Shown: positions 32,054 to 41,986, counted from the stretch's first letter. The stretch: DNA of 64,000 nucleotides from Massilia phyllostachyos (GCF_021044825.1 NZ_JAJNOC010000005.1:62001-126000), one strand, 5' to 3'. Notes: generated from the letters alone by a model not told the origin. Made by a program: numbers and translations.

Positions 32054-32947
32054 CTATCTATTGGCCGCCAGCGTCTGGAAGTCATTGATCCAGCCCTGCA
32101 TGCGCTCCTGGGCGTGCTTCTTCTGCGCCGGCGTAGCGAGACGGATCGCGGTCAGGATGAACTTGGTGGTCTGGTCGACGCTGGTGTCATAAAAGGCCTT
32201 GCGCTCGGGCGACTCCATGCGGCCGAACAGCTCGCGCTGCATCGCCGTGATCTGCGCCGCGGCCTGTTCACGGTTCGGCTTTTCTTGCTGGAACTTGCGC
32301 AGCAGGGTGAGGATGCGACGCTGGCGCCAGATGCGCTCTTCCAGCCAGACGTCGTTGTCGAGCGGCCGCGCATTCATGGTGCGGCGCAGGACGTCTTCCT
32401 GCTCGCTGCTGAAGCGGCCGAACCACAGTTCGAGCTGCTCCATCGCCTTCTTGAAACGGGCGCGCTGGCGCTTTTCCACACTACCTTCAATAAATTTCTC
32501 GCGGTATTCCTTGTTTTTTGCATTGAACTTGCGCTCGATATCGGCGATCTGATCCGGTTTGATGGACAGTGCCAGCGTGGTCATCTCCGGCACCGCGCGG
32601 CTGGCCAGGCGCTCGCCGCGGACGCGGATCTCTTTATAGATATTGATCAGGTCAGCCTGGGTGGGATTGCCGGCCAGTTCGCGCTGCATGGTGCCGAGCA
32701 GGGCGGCGTAATCGCGCAGCTGGGTCTGGCGATGCCATTGGAACAATTTATCGATGTCACGCTTGGCGATGTCGGCCTGCTCGCCTTCCAGATCCGCATA
32801 GGAATCCAACCACCAATACAGTAAGGTATCGCCTTGGTTATACGTAAATTTCACTGAGCTACAAGCCGTCAGCAGAGTGAATAGTGCAACTATCCATAGC
32901 GCAACAGTGCGCCGAATCAAGGTATCTGGCGTGTTAAACTTTTTCAT
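32054..32947 (-). CDS. DUF6279-type lipoprotein
   Basis: Encodes 297 aa from the ATG at 32947. The signal peptide ([20 protein letters not shown]) ends in a lipobox with Cys at about residue 29, so it should be lipid-anchored. The mature part is helical and charged with the family-typical [15 protein letters not shown] start. Function unknown. Only 24 bp separates its start from the divergent glmU start, so the two promoters must overlap or lie in coding sequence. Confidence 0.85.
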   Translation of the reverse strand: MKKFNTPDTLIRRTVALWIVALFTLLTACSSVKFTYNQGDTLLYWWLDSYADLEGEQADIAKRDIDKLFQWHRQTQLRDYAALLGTMQRELAGNPTQADLINIYKEIRVRGERLASRAVPEMTTLALSIKPDQIADIERKFNAKNKEYREKFIEGSVEKRQRARFKKAMEQLELWFGRFSSEQEDVLRRTMNARPLDNDVWLEERIWRQRRILTLLRKFQQEKPNREQAAAQITAMQRELFGRMESPERKAFYDTSVDQTTKFILTAIRLATPAQKKHAQERMQGWINDFQTLAANR

Positions 32948-32971
32948 ATTTTCAACTTTTTGAGACCGCAT

Positions 32972-34348
32972 ATGAACGTTGTGATCCTCGCCGCCGGCAT
33001 GGGAAAGCGCATGCAATCCGCCTTGCCGAAAGTCCTGCATCCATTGGCGGGGAAGCCGCTGTTGCAGCACGTAATCGATACCGCGCGCAGCTTGTCTTTA
33101 AATAAATTATGCGTGATTTACGGTCACGGGGGCGCAGCGGTGCCGGAGATGGTCGCCAGGCTGGCCGAGCAGACCGGGACGCCCATCGACACCGCGAAGC
33201 AGGAGCCGCAGCTGGGCACCGGCCACGCCGTGATGCAGGCGGTGCCGCAGCTCGACGAGAGCGTGCCGACCCTGGTGCTGTACGGCGACGTGCCCCTGAC
33301 CACCGCCGCCTCCCTCGGCCGCCTTGTCGAGGCTGCCGGCAAGGACAAGCTGGCGATCCTGACGGTCGAGCAGGCCAATCCCTTCGGCCTGGGCCGCATC
33401 GTGCGGGAAAACGGCAATATCGTGCGCATCGTCGAGGAAAAGGATGCCAACGAGGCCGAACGTGCGATCCGTGAGATCAATAGCGGCATCATGTGCATCC
33501 CGACGCCGCACCTGAAGAAATGGCTGGCGGCACTGTCGAACAACAATGCCCAGGGCGAGTACTACCTGACCGACATCGTGGCGCAAGCCGTGGCGGATGG
33601 CGTGCCGGTAGTGTCGGCGTCTCCGTCGGCGGAATGGGAAGTGGCCGGCGTCAACAGCAAGGTGCAGTTGGCCGAGCTCGAGCGCCGCCATCAATTGAAT
33701 ATTGCTACTGCCCTGCTGGAAAAAGGCGTGACTTTGATGGATCCTGCTCGCATCGACGTGCGCGGAGAATTGATCTGCGGGCGAGACGTGACGATCGACG
33801 TCGGCTGCGTGTTCGAAGGCCGGGTCGAGCTGGCGGACGGCGTGACGGTCGGGGCGCACAGTGTGCTGGTGAATGCCAGGGTCGGCGGCGGCGTCCAGAT
33901 CAAGCCCTTCTGTCACATCGAAGACGCAGTGGTGGGCGACAAGTCGCAGATCGGACCGTACGCGCGCCTGCGCCCGGGCACCGAGCTGGGCGAGGACGTC
34001 CATGTGGGTAACTTCGTCGAGATCAAGAACAGCCAGGTCGCCGCGCACAGCAAGGCCAACCACCTGGCCTACGTCGGCGACGCCACGGTCGGCTCGCGCG
34101 TGAACATCGGCGCCGGCGTGATCACCTGCAATTACGACGGCGCGAATAAATTCCGCACCGTGATCGAGGACGAGGCCTTCATCGGCAGCGACAGCCAGCT
34201 GGTGGCGCCGGTGACCGTGGGTAAAGGTGCAACGCTGGGTGCGGGCACTACGCTGACCAAGAACGCGCCGGCCGGCAAGCTCACCATCTCGCGTCCCAAG
34301 CAATTGACCATCGAAGGCTGGAGCCGCCCGGTGAAGGTGAAGAAGTAA
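32972..34348 (+). CDS. glmU: Bifunctional GlcN-1-P acetyltransferase / UDP-GlcNAc pyrophosphorylase
   Basis: Encodes 458 aa from the ATG giving [14 protein letters not shown]; an ATG four codons upstream exists. The uridyltransferase domain (1-230) has the [11 protein letters not shown] signature and [10 protein letters not shown]. The C-terminal left-handed beta helix (about 250-440) holds the acetyltransferase site ([23 protein letters not shown]). It makes UDP-GlcNAc for peptidoglycan and LPS. It is followed by an Lrp regulator and glmS, the preceding enzyme of the same pathway. Confidence 0.97.
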   Translation: MNVVILAAGMGKRMQSALPKVLHPLAGKPLLQHVIDTARSLSLNKLCVIYGHGGAAVPEMVARLAEQTGTPIDTAKQEPQLGTGHAVMQAVPQLDESVPTLVLYGDVPLTTAASLGRLVEAAGKDKLAILTVEQANPFGLGRIVRENGNIVRIVEEKDANEAERAIREINSGIMCIPTPHLKKWLAALSNNNAQGEYYLTDIVAQAVADGVPVVSASPSAEWEVAGVNSKVQLAELERRHQLNIATALLEKGVTLMDPARIDVRGELICGRDVTIDVGCVFEGRVELADGVTVGAHSVLVNARVGGGVQIKPFCHIEDAVVGDKSQIGPYARLRPGTELGEDVHVGNFVEIKNSQVAAHSKANHLAYVGDATVGSRVNIGAGVITCNYDGANKFRTVIEDEAFIGSDSQLVAPVTVGKGATLGAGTTLTKNAPAGKLTISRPKQLTIEGWSRPVKVKK

Positions 34349-34447
34349 TCCACCGGATGCCAACAGCTTGGTAACAGCTTAAGAACAGGAAAAACACAGG
34401 GTAATCACATGCTTATCCTGTGCTTGTCCGGATGGTCTTCCACAAAG

Positions 34448-34456
34448 TTATCCACA
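34448..34456. promoter_or_regulatory. Isolated perfect DnaA box
   Basis: TTATCCACA in the 122-bp gap between glmU and the convergent Lrp gene. A single consensus 9-mer outside the origin region could titrate DnaA or be chance. Confidence 0.3.
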
Positions 34457-34470
34457 CGTTCGGCAAGCGT

Positions 34471-34941
34471 TCACAGGGCGATGCGCGTATCGAATTTGCT
34501 GCGGTGGGTCGAAAAATAGGCTTTCACGTTGCGCACGTTCGCATGCGCCGTGAACAGGCGGTGGGCGAGTTCGTGATAGGCCGGCATGTCCGCCACCTGC
34601 ACCACCAGCACGAAATCCGGGCCCGGCGCCACCCGGTAGCACTGCAGCACGGCGCCCTCGCCCGCCGCCAGGGTTTCGAACTCGGCCATGCGCTCGGCCG
34701 CCTGCACGTCCAGCGTGATCTCGACGATGGCCGTCAGCCGCGCGTCGATCTTCTCCGGCGCGACGATTGCCACCTGGCGCTCGATGACGCCGCCGTCCGT
34801 CAGCTGTTTCACCCGGCGCAAACAGGTGGGCGGTGACACGTGTACGAGTTCAGCCAATTCGGCGTTCGTATGCGATGCATCAGTCTGCAGCGCGTTCAGG
34901 ATGCGACGATCCAGATCGTCGATGGGGTAACGTTCTGACAT
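34471..34941 (-). CDS. Lrp/AsnC-family regulator divergent from glmS
   Basis: Encodes 156 aa from the ATG at 34941 (MSERYPIDDLDRRILNAL). The N-terminal HTH (HTNAELAELVHVSPPTCLRRVKQL) is followed by a RAM domain (about 70-150). It faces glmS across a 157-bp gap that contains three to four equally spaced dyads ideal for an Lrp octamer. It probably regulates itself and possibly glmS. The effector is unknown. Confidence 0.88.
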   Translation of the reverse strand: MSERYPIDDLDRRILNALQTDASHTNAELAELVHVSPPTCLRRVKQLTDGGVIERQVAIVAPEKIDARLTAIVEITLDVQAAERMAEFETLAAGEGAVLQCYRVAPGPDFVLVVQVADMPAYHELAHRLFTAHANVRNVKAYFSTHRSKFDTRIAL

Positions 34942-34943
34942 GA

Positions 34944-35047
34944 TGAAATAAATTAAAAACAATTTGACGTATTTGAAATTATATTTCATCGTGCTTTGAA
35001 GATGAAATATTATTTCAAAATTACTAGGAAACTGAAAGCTTATTTCA
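34944..35047. promoter_or_regulatory. Phased Lrp-type operator array between lrp gene and glmS
   Basis: Three 15-bp dyads of form TGAAA-N5-TTTCA: TGAAATTATATTTCA (34974-34988), TGAAATATTATTTCA (35003-35017) and TGAAAGCTTATTTCA (35033-35047). A degenerate fourth copy starts at 34944. Start-to-start spacing is 30, 29 and 30 bp, about three helical turns, so all sites face the same side of the DNA. This is typical of Lrp-family wrapping. Confidence 0.75.
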
Positions 35048-35098
35048 TCCTAGTTGCTCTACGATAGTTTGTATTGCTAACCATTAAAGAGGTCTACC

Positions 35099-36928
35099 AT
35101 GTGCGGTATCGTCGGAGCAGTCGCCAAGCGCGTCATCACGCCTGTCCTGATCGAGGGCTTGAAACGTCTCGAATACCGGGGCTATGACTCCTGCGGCGTC
35201 GCGGTCCACCTCGATGGCAAGCTGACCCGTTCGCGCAGCACCTCGCGCGTCGCCGAACTCGAATCGCAGGTGCGCGAAGCCCATCTGGATGGCTTCACCG
35301 GCATCGCCCACACCCGCTGGGCCACCCACGGCGCCCCGGCTTCGCACAATGCACACCCGCACTTTTCGCCGAACGAAGACAATGCCCGCATCGCACTTGT
35401 CCACAACGGCATCATCGAAAACCACGACGAGCTGCGCGCCGAACTGAAGGGCCTCGGCTACGAATTCACCAGCCAGACCGACACCGAAGTCATCGCCCAC
35501 CTGGTCGACCACATGTACAACGGTGACCTGTTCGACACCGTCCAGCAAGCCGTCAAGCGCCTGCACGGCGCCTACGCGATCGCCGTCTTCGCCCGCGAGG
35601 AACCGCACCGCGTCGTCGCCGCACGCCAGGGCTCGCCGCTGATCGTCGGCGTCGGCGAAAACGAAAACTTCGTGGCCTCGGACGCGATGGCGCTGGCCGG
35701 CACCACCAACCAGATCATTTACCTGGAAGAAGGCGACGTGGTCGACCTGCAGCTGGCGCGCTACTGGATCGTCGATGTTGACGGCCGTCCGGTCGAGCGT
35801 GAAGTGAAGACGGTGCACGCCCACACCGGCGCGGCCGAGCTCGGTCCATACCGTCACTACATGCAGAAAGAGATCTTCGAGCAGCCGCGCGTGATCGGCG
35901 ATACTCTCGAGGGCGTGACCGGCATCATGCCGGAACTGTTCGGCGACGGCGCCTACGGCGTGTTCAAGGAAATCGACCGCGTGCTGATCCTGGCCTGCGG
36001 CACCAGCTACTACGCCGGCCTGACCGCGAAGTACTGGATCGAATGCATCGCCAAGGTCCCGGTCAACGTCGAGATCGCCAGCGAATACCGCTACCGCGAC
36101 AGCGTGCCGCACCCGCAGACCCTGGTCGTGACGATCTCGCAATCCGGCGAAACCGCCGACACCCTGGCCGCCCTGAAACATGCGCGTAGCCTGGGCATGC
36201 CGCATACGCTCACCATCTGCAACGTCTCGACCAGCGCCATGGTGCGCGAGTGCAAGCTCGCCTACATCACCCGCGCCGGCGTCGAAGTCGGCGTGGCCTC
36301 GACCAAGGCGTTCACGACCCAGCTGGCCGCGCTGTTCCTGCTAACCCTGACCCTGGCGCAAGTGAACGGCCGCCTGACCGAGGAAGAGGAAGCCGAGCAC
36401 CTCAAGATGATGCGTCACCTGCCGGTGGCCCTCTCCTCGGTGCTGGCGCTGGAACCGCAGATCATCGCTTGGGCGGAAGAGTTCGCACGCAAGGAAAACG
36501 CCCTGTTCCTCGGCCGCGGCATGCACTACCCGATCGCCCTCGAAGGCGCGCTGAAGCTCAAGGAAATTTCGTACATCCACGCCGAAGCCTATCCGGCGGG
36601 TGAGCTGAAGCACGGTCCGCTGGCGCTGGTGACCGAAGAGATGCCGGTCGTCACGATCGCGCCGAACGATGCGCTGCTGGAAAAGCTGAAGTCGAACATG
36701 CAGGAAGTCCGTGCCCGCGGCGGCCAGCTCTACGTCTTCGCCGACGTCGATTCGCGCATCACCTCGGGCGACGGCCTGCACGTGATCCGCTTGCCGGAAC
36801 ACTATGGCGAGCTGTCGCCGATCCTGCACGTGGCGGCGCTGCAGCTGCTGGCTTACCACACGGCGCTGGCCCGTGGGACCGATGTGGACAAGCCGCGCAA
36901 CCTGGCGAAATCGGTGACGGTGGAATGA
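35099..36928 (+). CDS. glmS: Glutamine--fructose-6-phosphate aminotransferase (isomerizing)
   Basis: Encodes 609 aa, standard length. The N-terminal nucleophile Cys2 is in [11 protein letters not shown]. The glutaminase domain fills 1-230 and two SIS sugar-isomerase domains fill about 280-600 ([42 protein letters not shown]). The C-terminus ends [13 protein letters not shown], as in the family. It makes glucosamine-6-phosphate, the first committed step to UDP-GlcNAc. The leader has no ribozyme signature. Confidence 0.98.
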   Translation: MCGIVGAVAKRVITPVLIEGLKRLEYRGYDSCGVAVHLDGKLTRSRSTSRVAELESQVREAHLDGFTGIAHTRWATHGAPASHNAHPHFSPNEDNARIALVHNGIIENHDELRAELKGLGYEFTSQTDTEVIAHLVDHMYNGDLFDTVQQAVKRLHGAYAIAVFAREEPHRVVAARQGSPLIVGVGENENFVASDAMALAGTTNQIIYLEEGDVVDLQLARYWIVDVDGRPVEREVKTVHAHTGAAELGPYRHYMQKEIFEQPRVIGDTLEGVTGIMPELFGDGAYGVFKEIDRVLILACGTSYYAGLTAKYWIECIAKVPVNVEIASEYRYRDSVPHPQTLVVTISQSGETADTLAALKHARSLGMPHTLTICNVSTSAMVRECKLAYITRAGVEVGVASTKAFTTQLAALFLLTLTLAQVNGRLTEEEEAEHLKMMRHLPVALSSVLALEPQIIAWAEEFARKENALFLGRGMHYPIALEGALKLKEISYIHAEAYPAGELKHGPLALVTEEMPVVTIAPNDALLEKLKSNMQEVRARGGQLYVFADVDSRITSGDGLHVIRLPEHYGELSPILHVAALQLLAYHTALARGTDVDKPRNLAKSVTVE

Positions 36929-36980
36929 GGAGCGCACGGCCCGGGTTGTTTGTTGTCGCGAACTAATAAAGTTTGATATT

Positions 36981-37012
36981 AGCCTCGGTGACAGGTGCTG
37001 AGGCTCTTTTTT
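36981..37012 (+). terminator. Intrinsic terminator of glmS
   Basis: AGCCTC (36981-36986) pairs with GAGGCT (37000-37005), followed by a T6 run. Confidence 0.7.
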
Positions 37013-37266
37013 GCAAGCCACTGTGAGCGCGACTTTGTCGATGGTCGAAGCTGTAAATTAAGAACGCGAATAAAACCTGTTGTTCGTCTGAGAAAACAGC
37101 ACCGTACACTGGGGCATACTGACTGTCCGCTTTCCGGCCCTAATGGACTATGAACAGCGGACTTCTGAACTGTGGCTGGTGTTGTCAGTAGCTGATGTGA
37201 TGAGCCGCCTCTGCTTTTCTCGACGGTGTTTGACACGCTACCAGTTTGCAAATGTGGTGGGCGTTC
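37013..37266. other. Gene-free interval after glmS
   Basis: Moderate-GC DNA with no convincing open frame. It marks the start of the accessory region. Confidence 0.4.
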
Positions 37267-37845
37267 TCATTTCTTGACCGCGTTGTAGGCGTGTATGTAG
37301 AGGTGGAAGACCTTCACTAGCGTCTCGTTGTGGACGGTTTTCACGAATTCCAGCACGTCCAGTTCATCCAATACACACTTTGTCTTCTTCCCATTCGGGT
37401 ACATGAAGTACTCGACGTTTCGCATGAGTAGATGGTAGCGGTCGTTCACGAAATCCGCATGTTTCAGGACGCGAGGGAAGTACTTGTGTTTCGCTTGGTT
37501 CACTAGACCAGCCAGGATCTTGAAGTTCGTGTCTTCCATGAATGCATCCAGCTCAGCATGTAGTTCGTGCGCTTGGGGGAACTTGTTCCGAGCTTTGTGT
37601 AACAGCTTTTGGTTCCATTTCAGTTAGTCGTCATCCGGGTCATCTGTTAGGCCGCCCATCATTATGTGAAGGGCAAATGGGAATGCGTCACAAGCTGCAT
37701 CAATGTGCTGCAGGAACGCGAGAATTGCCGACTCGATGCGAATGCGTGTTTGGTGGTCAAGCATAAGGGCGACCTCCTCGAGTTTTCTTCGAGTCGTGTT
37801 GCGCTTGATCTGCCGATAATACTCATGTGAGTACTCTTGGCGCAT
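37267..37845 (-). pseudogene. Unknown gene split by one in-frame stop codon
   Basis: Two open frames lie in the same reading frame: a 73-codon 5' part (37624-37845) and a 90-codon 3' part (37267-37539). Only the TAA at 37624-37626 interrupts them, and the sequence after it stays protein-like (LKWNQKLLHKARNKFPQAHE...) up to the ATG at 37539. Read through, it would be about 192 residues. The frame also stays open upstream to a TAG near 37895. The product would be soluble, helical and rich in Lys, His and Tyr. No family recognised. Codon use is atypically AT-rich. It is either a nonsense-inactivated foreign gene or two small genes. Confidence 0.5.
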
Positions 37846-38058
37846 CGCAAGCCAGTGAATCGCCTCTTTCAGGTGGTGCGTGAAACTCGCCGGCTACTGG
37901 TTGGCCTGATCGGACACCGGCTCCACGCTGCTTCGGACGAGCTCTACGCTGCGAGGAATAAACCTTATGCCTTCCAGCTTGCTACTCTGAAAAGCCCAAA
38001 AACTTCATAGTTCGTCCTGTCGCAACACTTCAACGACAGCAACCACAAAGGACGAATC

Positions 38059-38592
38059 ATGAAAACCTTCACCATCCCGACCGCCTCCACTGTCTCCCCT
38101 GCCAACCAGGCTATCTTCGAAAAACTTCAAAAGGGCTTGGGCATGGTGCCCAACCTGTACGCCACTTTGGCGCACTCCGAGCACGCGCTCGGTAACTACC
38201 TGACCCTACAGAACGGCAAGAGCTCGCTGAACGCAAAAGAGCGCGAGGTCATCAACCTGGTGGTCAGCCAGGTTAACGAATGCGCATACTGCCTCGCTGC
38301 CCACACCGCACTGGGCGGTATGGTTGGCTTCACCCCAGACCAGATCATCGCGATTCGCAAGGGCGGCGCGCCCTTCGATGCCAAGCTCGACGCCCTCGCC
38401 CGTCTGGTCAAGAGCGCCACTGAAGGTCGCGGCCACGCCGAACCGGCCCTCGTCGATGCGTTCTTGGCTGCAGGTTATACGGAAGGCCAGCTGGTCGATA
38501 CGGTGATGGTCATCGGTGACAAGATCATCACGAACTACCTGCATGCCCTGACCCAGGTCCCGGTCGACTTCCCTGCCGCGCCGGCCCTGTAA
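38059..38592 (+). CDS. AhpD/carboxymuconolactone decarboxylase-family protein
   Basis: Encodes 177 aa. The redox motif NECAYCLAAH gives Cys75, Cys78 and His82, as in alkylhydroperoxidase AhpD. It is preceded by AGGA. It opens a rightward run of redox and detoxification genes (exported crotonase, GST, hydrolase, peroxiredoxin, SDR). A peroxide- or organic-radical-detoxifying role is likely, with substrate unknown. Confidence 0.88.
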   Translation: MKTFTIPTASTVSPANQAIFEKLQKGLGMVPNLYATLAHSEHALGNYLTLQNGKSSLNAKEREVINLVVSQVNECAYCLAAHTALGGMVGFTPDQIIAIRKGGAPFDAKLDALARLVKSATEGRGHAEPALVDAFLAAGYTEGQLVDTVMVIGDKIITNYLHALTQVPVDFPAAPAL

Positions 38593-38669
38593 GGCATAGC
38601 TACGATCCGTCTGCGCACGACGGGCGGATCGACCATGACATCCAAACCAGACATCGAGAGGGCACACCC

Positions 38670-39506
38670 ATGAACACCTTGCGAACCCTGAGCGCCGCCC
38701 TTGCCGTTGCCAGCATGACCAGCCTGGCCCACGCCGCCGATCCGGCCTACTTCACCCAGACCGAAAACATGCGCATGACTCGCGACGCCAACGGCGTACT
38801 GCTGGTCGAGATGAATACGAACGGCGGCCCGTTCAAATTCAGTGCCAAGGCACACGAAGCATTCGTCGACGCCTTCTATCACATCAGCCGCGACCGCGAT
38901 AACAAGATCGTGATCCTGACTGGCAAAGGTGGGCAATGGATGGGCGATATCGACTTCGCCTCCTTCGGCGACGTAAGCGACCCTGACGTGTGGTCCAAGG
39001 TGCATGACGAAGGCACCCAAATCGTCGAGAACATCGCCAATATCCGCGTGCCGATGATCTGTGCGGTCGAGGGCAAGGCCTGGGTGCACACCGAATACTG
39101 CGCACTGGCTAACGTAATCGTGGCCGGCGCAGGCGCCAGCTTCAACGATGCGCCGCACTTCGCTGGTGGCATCGTGCCAGGAGATGGCATCTTCACGACT
39201 TGGTCCTATTGCATGGGACCGACCCGCGCTGAAGCCCTGCTGTTCGACCCGAAGCCGTTCACGGCGGCGCAGGCCAAGGGATATGGCTTGGTGTCAGAAG
39301 TCGTGCCCGATGGCCAGGCCATTGCCAAAGCCCGGGAAATCGCTGCCCGCTACCTGACCAAGCCGGAAGTCACCCGTCGCAATACACGCACTTACTTCGT
39401 CCAGCCGATCAAGCTCGCCCTGGTCCAGCAGACCGGTTATGGGCTGAGCCTCGAAGGCGCGAGCGCAGCTGACCTGGTCAAGTCGATGAAAGCCGCCAAA
39501 CAGTAA
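38670..39506 (+). CDS. Crotonase-fold (enoyl-CoA hydratase/isomerase-like) protein with signal peptide
   Basis: Encodes 278 aa. Residues 1-22 form a clear Sec signal peptide ending in AHA. The rest is crotonase-like: ILTGKGGQWMGDIDFASFGD and ICAVEGKAWVHTEYCALANVIVAG correspond to the two oxyanion-hole regions, with the GIVPGDGIFTTW turn. Crotonases normally act on acyl-CoA in the cytosol, so a periplasmic version must use another substrate, for example a beta-diketone or ester. It lies 77 bp after the AhpD-like gene. Confidence 0.85.
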   Translation: MNTLRTLSAALAVASMTSLAHAADPAYFTQTENMRMTRDANGVLLVEMNTNGGPFKFSAKAHEAFVDAFYHISRDRDNKIVILTGKGGQWMGDIDFASFGDVSDPDVWSKVHDEGTQIVENIANIRVPMICAVEGKAWVHTEYCALANVIVAGAGASFNDAPHFAGGIVPGDGIFTTWSYCMGPTRAEALLFDPKPFTAAQAKGYGLVSEVVPDGQAIAKAREIAARYLTKPEVTRRNTRTYFVQPIKLALVQQTGYGLSLEGASAADLVKSMKAAKQ

Positions 39507-39552
39507 GCAATAGACCGGCACGCCGGCCTCATCTTCCTCGAAAGGAAACGCC

Positions 39553-40185
39553 ATGTACCAGCTTCACGCCTTCGCTACGCCCAACAGCATCAAGCCCATC
39601 ATCGCCTTGGAAGAGCTGGGTCTTGACTACGAGCTTCACACGGTGAACGTGCGCAAGGGCGAACAACAATCGTCGCAGTTTGTCGAGCTCAATCCAAATG
39701 CCAAGGTGCCTGTGCTGACGGTAGGCGATGCCGTCCACACGATGTCGCTGACGGAATCAGCCGCCATTCTGGTTTATCTGGCGGAACGGCATGGCGCCCT
39801 GCTGCCGGCCTCTGGCGTAGCCCGCGCCCGTGTTTTCGAGCAACTGTTCTTCCACGCGTCCGCCATCAGTCCCGCGTTCGGACAGGCTGGTTATTTCCAG
39901 AAGCTTGCTCCCGAAGTCCTGCCGCACGCCATCCAGCGTTTCCATGGCGAAGCCCTGCGTACCCTGGCGCTGCTCGACGGCACGCTGGCCAAGCGCCAAT
40001 TCGTTGCCGGTGATGCCTATTCGATCGCCGACATCGCCCACTTCGGCTGGATCTGGCGGCGTGCCTTCGCGGGCGTCGATCTCGACGGTAGCCCGAACGT
40101 GGCGCGCTGGTTCGAGGCCATGTCGCAGCGCCCGGCGGCGCAGCGCGCCATCGCACGCGTCGAAGCCCTGGTGCCTGCCACCTGA
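39553..40185 (+). CDS. Glutathione S-transferase family protein
   Basis: Encodes 210 aa. The thioredoxin-fold N-domain (MYQLHAFATPNSIKPIIALEELGL) has the cis-Pro KVPVLT and the glutathione gamma-Glu site ESAAIL. A helical C-domain follows. AAAGGAAA precedes the start. It probably conjugates or reduces electrophiles together with the neighbouring detoxification genes. Confidence 0.92.
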   Translation: MYQLHAFATPNSIKPIIALEELGLDYELHTVNVRKGEQQSSQFVELNPNAKVPVLTVGDAVHTMSLTESAAILVYLAERHGALLPASGVARARVFEQLFFHASAISPAFGQAGYFQKLAPEVLPHAIQRFHGEALRTLALLDGTLAKRQFVAGDAYSIADIAHFGWIWRRAFAGVDLDGSPNVARWFEAMSQRPAAQRAIARVEALVPAT

Positions 40186-40253
40186 AAACGCGCAGCGTCG
40201 AATGCACTTACGCACGCACGAATACGTCATCAACTCATTTCAAGGAGGACACC

Positions 40254-41135
40254 ATGGACATTGATACCCAATCCCGCCGCTCCGCCATCCGTACCATCGC
40301 CGCAGATGGCGTTGATGTGTTTTATCGTGAAGCCGGCCCTGCCGACGCACCGGTCCTGCTGCTACTGCATGGCTTTCCCTCATCGTCGCACATGTTCCGC
40401 GACCTGATGCCGCTGCTGGCGGAGCGCTATCGCGTGATCGCACCAGACCTGCCGGGCTTCGGTTTCACCGTGGTACCGCCGGAACGCGACTACGTGTACA
40501 CCTTCGACAATCTGGCCAGGACCATGGAGGCATTCGTCGATGCCCTCGGCCTGCAAAAATACGCCTTGTATGTGTTCGACTACGGCGCACCGACCGGCTT
40601 GCGTCTTGCCGCAGCCCATCCTGAGCGCGTGACGGCACTGGTTACACAGAACGGCAATGCCTACCTGGAGGGCCTGGGCGACGCCTGGGCGCCGATCAAA
40701 AGGTACTGGAACGATGCCAGCCTCGAGAACCGCAATGCCCTGCGCGAAGCGCTGACGCTGGAAGGAACGAAATGGCAGTACGTGCACGGCGTCGCCGATC
40801 CCGCCAGCGTGGCGCCGGAGGCGTATTACCTCGACGCGGCACTGATGCAACGCCCCGGCAACGAGGACATCCAGCTCGACCTGTTCCTCGACTACGCCAA
40901 CAACCTGGCGCTGTATCCGGTATTCCAGCAATTCTTCCGTTCGACGCAGCTGCCCACCCTTGTCATCTGGGGCAAGAACGACCCCTTTTTCATTCCCCCG
41001 GGCGCAGAAGCATTCCGGCGCGACAACTCGAACGTCGAGGTCCAGTTGCTCGACACCGGCCACTTCGCCCTCGAAACCCATGTCGACGTGATCGCCGCCG
41101 CGATTGATCGCCTGCTCGCGCGCGCCGTGCGCTAA
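40254..41135 (+). CDS. Alpha/beta hydrolase, haloalkane dehalogenase/epoxide hydrolase-like
   Basis: Encodes 293 aa. HGFPSSS (residues 39-45) is the oxyanion-hole motif. The nucleophile elbow FDYGAP gives Asp109, and the catalytic His lies in LDTGHFALETH. A strong AAGGAGG site precedes the ATG. It closely parallels the interrupted hydrolase gene at 42722, suggesting two related copies in this cluster. Confidence 0.88.
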   Translation: MDIDTQSRRSAIRTIAADGVDVFYREAGPADAPVLLLLHGFPSSSHMFRDLMPLLAERYRVIAPDLPGFGFTVVPPERDYVYTFDNLARTMEAFVDALGLQKYALYVFDYGAPTGLRLAAAHPERVTALVTQNGNAYLEGLGDAWAPIKRYWNDASLENRNALREALTLEGTKWQYVHGVADPASVAPEAYYLDAALMQRPGNEDIQLDLFLDYANNLALYPVFQQFFRSTQLPTLVIWGKNDPFFIPPGAEAFRRDNSNVEVQLLDTGHFALETHVDVIAAAIDRLLARAVR

Positions 41136-41257
41136 GCCGTTGACCATTCCCTGCCGGCATACAAGCTATGCCGGCCAGCCTGCTACCGCCGGCCTACTTG
41201 GACCGGCACTATGCGTCTTATCGAAACACCTCACAACCACAGACAGGAGTACATATC

Positions 41258-41929
41258 ATGACGCTGCAAGCCAAACTCGACGCATTCAAAGCCGACTTCA
41301 AAGGCGGCAAGGCCCCTTACTTCGCCCCACCGGAAATCCACCCGATCATGGAACGCGCTACTGCGGAACTGGTTGCCTCCGGCCAGGCCGGCCGCGCGCT
41401 CAAGGCGGGCGACCGCGCGCCGGTCTTCACCCTGAACGACCCCGAAGGCAAGCCGGTGTCCTCGACCGAGCTGCTGGCCAAGGGCCCGCTCGTCATCAGC
41501 TTCTACCGCGGCGTCTGGTGCCCGTACTGCAACTTCGAGCTGCAGGCCCTGCAGGAAACCCTGTCGCAGTTCCAGTCTCTTGGCGCCAACCTGGTCGCGA
41601 TTTCGCCGCAGACCGCCGCCAACAGCCGCAAGTCGCAGCGCCAGAACAAGCTGGACTTCCCGATCCTGAGCGACACCCACAACGATGTCGCGGCCGCCTT
41701 TGGCCTGCGCTTCGCGCTGCCGGACTACCTGATCGAGCTGTACAAGAACCTGAAGAACGACCTGCCGGCCTTCAACGACGACCCTGCCTGGACCCTGCCG
41801 ATGCCGGCACGCTACGTCATCGGCCAGGACGGCGTCATCGCCTACGCTGAGGTCAATCCCGACTACACCCGCCGCCCGGAACCGGACAGCATGCTGCCGG
41901 TCCTGCAGAACCTGCTGGCGACCGCCTGA
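41258..41929 (+). CDS. Peroxiredoxin-like (AhpC/TSA) protein with CPYC motif
   Basis: Encodes 223 aa from the ATG at 41258 (AGGAG nearby). The thioredoxin-fold core has FYRGVWCPYCNFELQAL, with Cys88 and Cys91 in a CxxC. The catalytic T-x-x-C of ordinary 2-Cys AhpC is replaced by this disulfide-type motif, as in the bacterioferritin-comigratory/AhpC-like subgroup. It likely reduces peroxides and could be partnered by the AhpD-like proteins. Confidence 0.88.
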   Translation: MTLQAKLDAFKADFKGGKAPYFAPPEIHPIMERATAELVASGQAGRALKAGDRAPVFTLNDPEGKPVSSTELLAKGPLVISFYRGVWCPYCNFELQALQETLSQFQSLGANLVAISPQTAANSRKSQRQNKLDFPILSDTHNDVAAAFGLRFALPDYLIELYKNLKNDLPAFNDDPAWTLPMPARYVIGQDGVIAYAEVNPDYTRRPEPDSMLPVLQNLLATA

Positions 41930-41986
41930 TCCATCCACGAACCCTGCGCGGCCGCTTCGATGCCGACCGCCTTTCAGGAGACTCAC

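Noticed and set aside
35060..35098. glmS ribozyme or riboswitch
   Set aside because: The leader is only tens of bases long and lacks any ribozyme core; this class is not expected in betaproteobacteria.
36981..38058. Tn7-like insertion at the glmS end
   Set aside because: No tns genes and no terminal repeats were seen; only one unknown gene and non-coding DNA.
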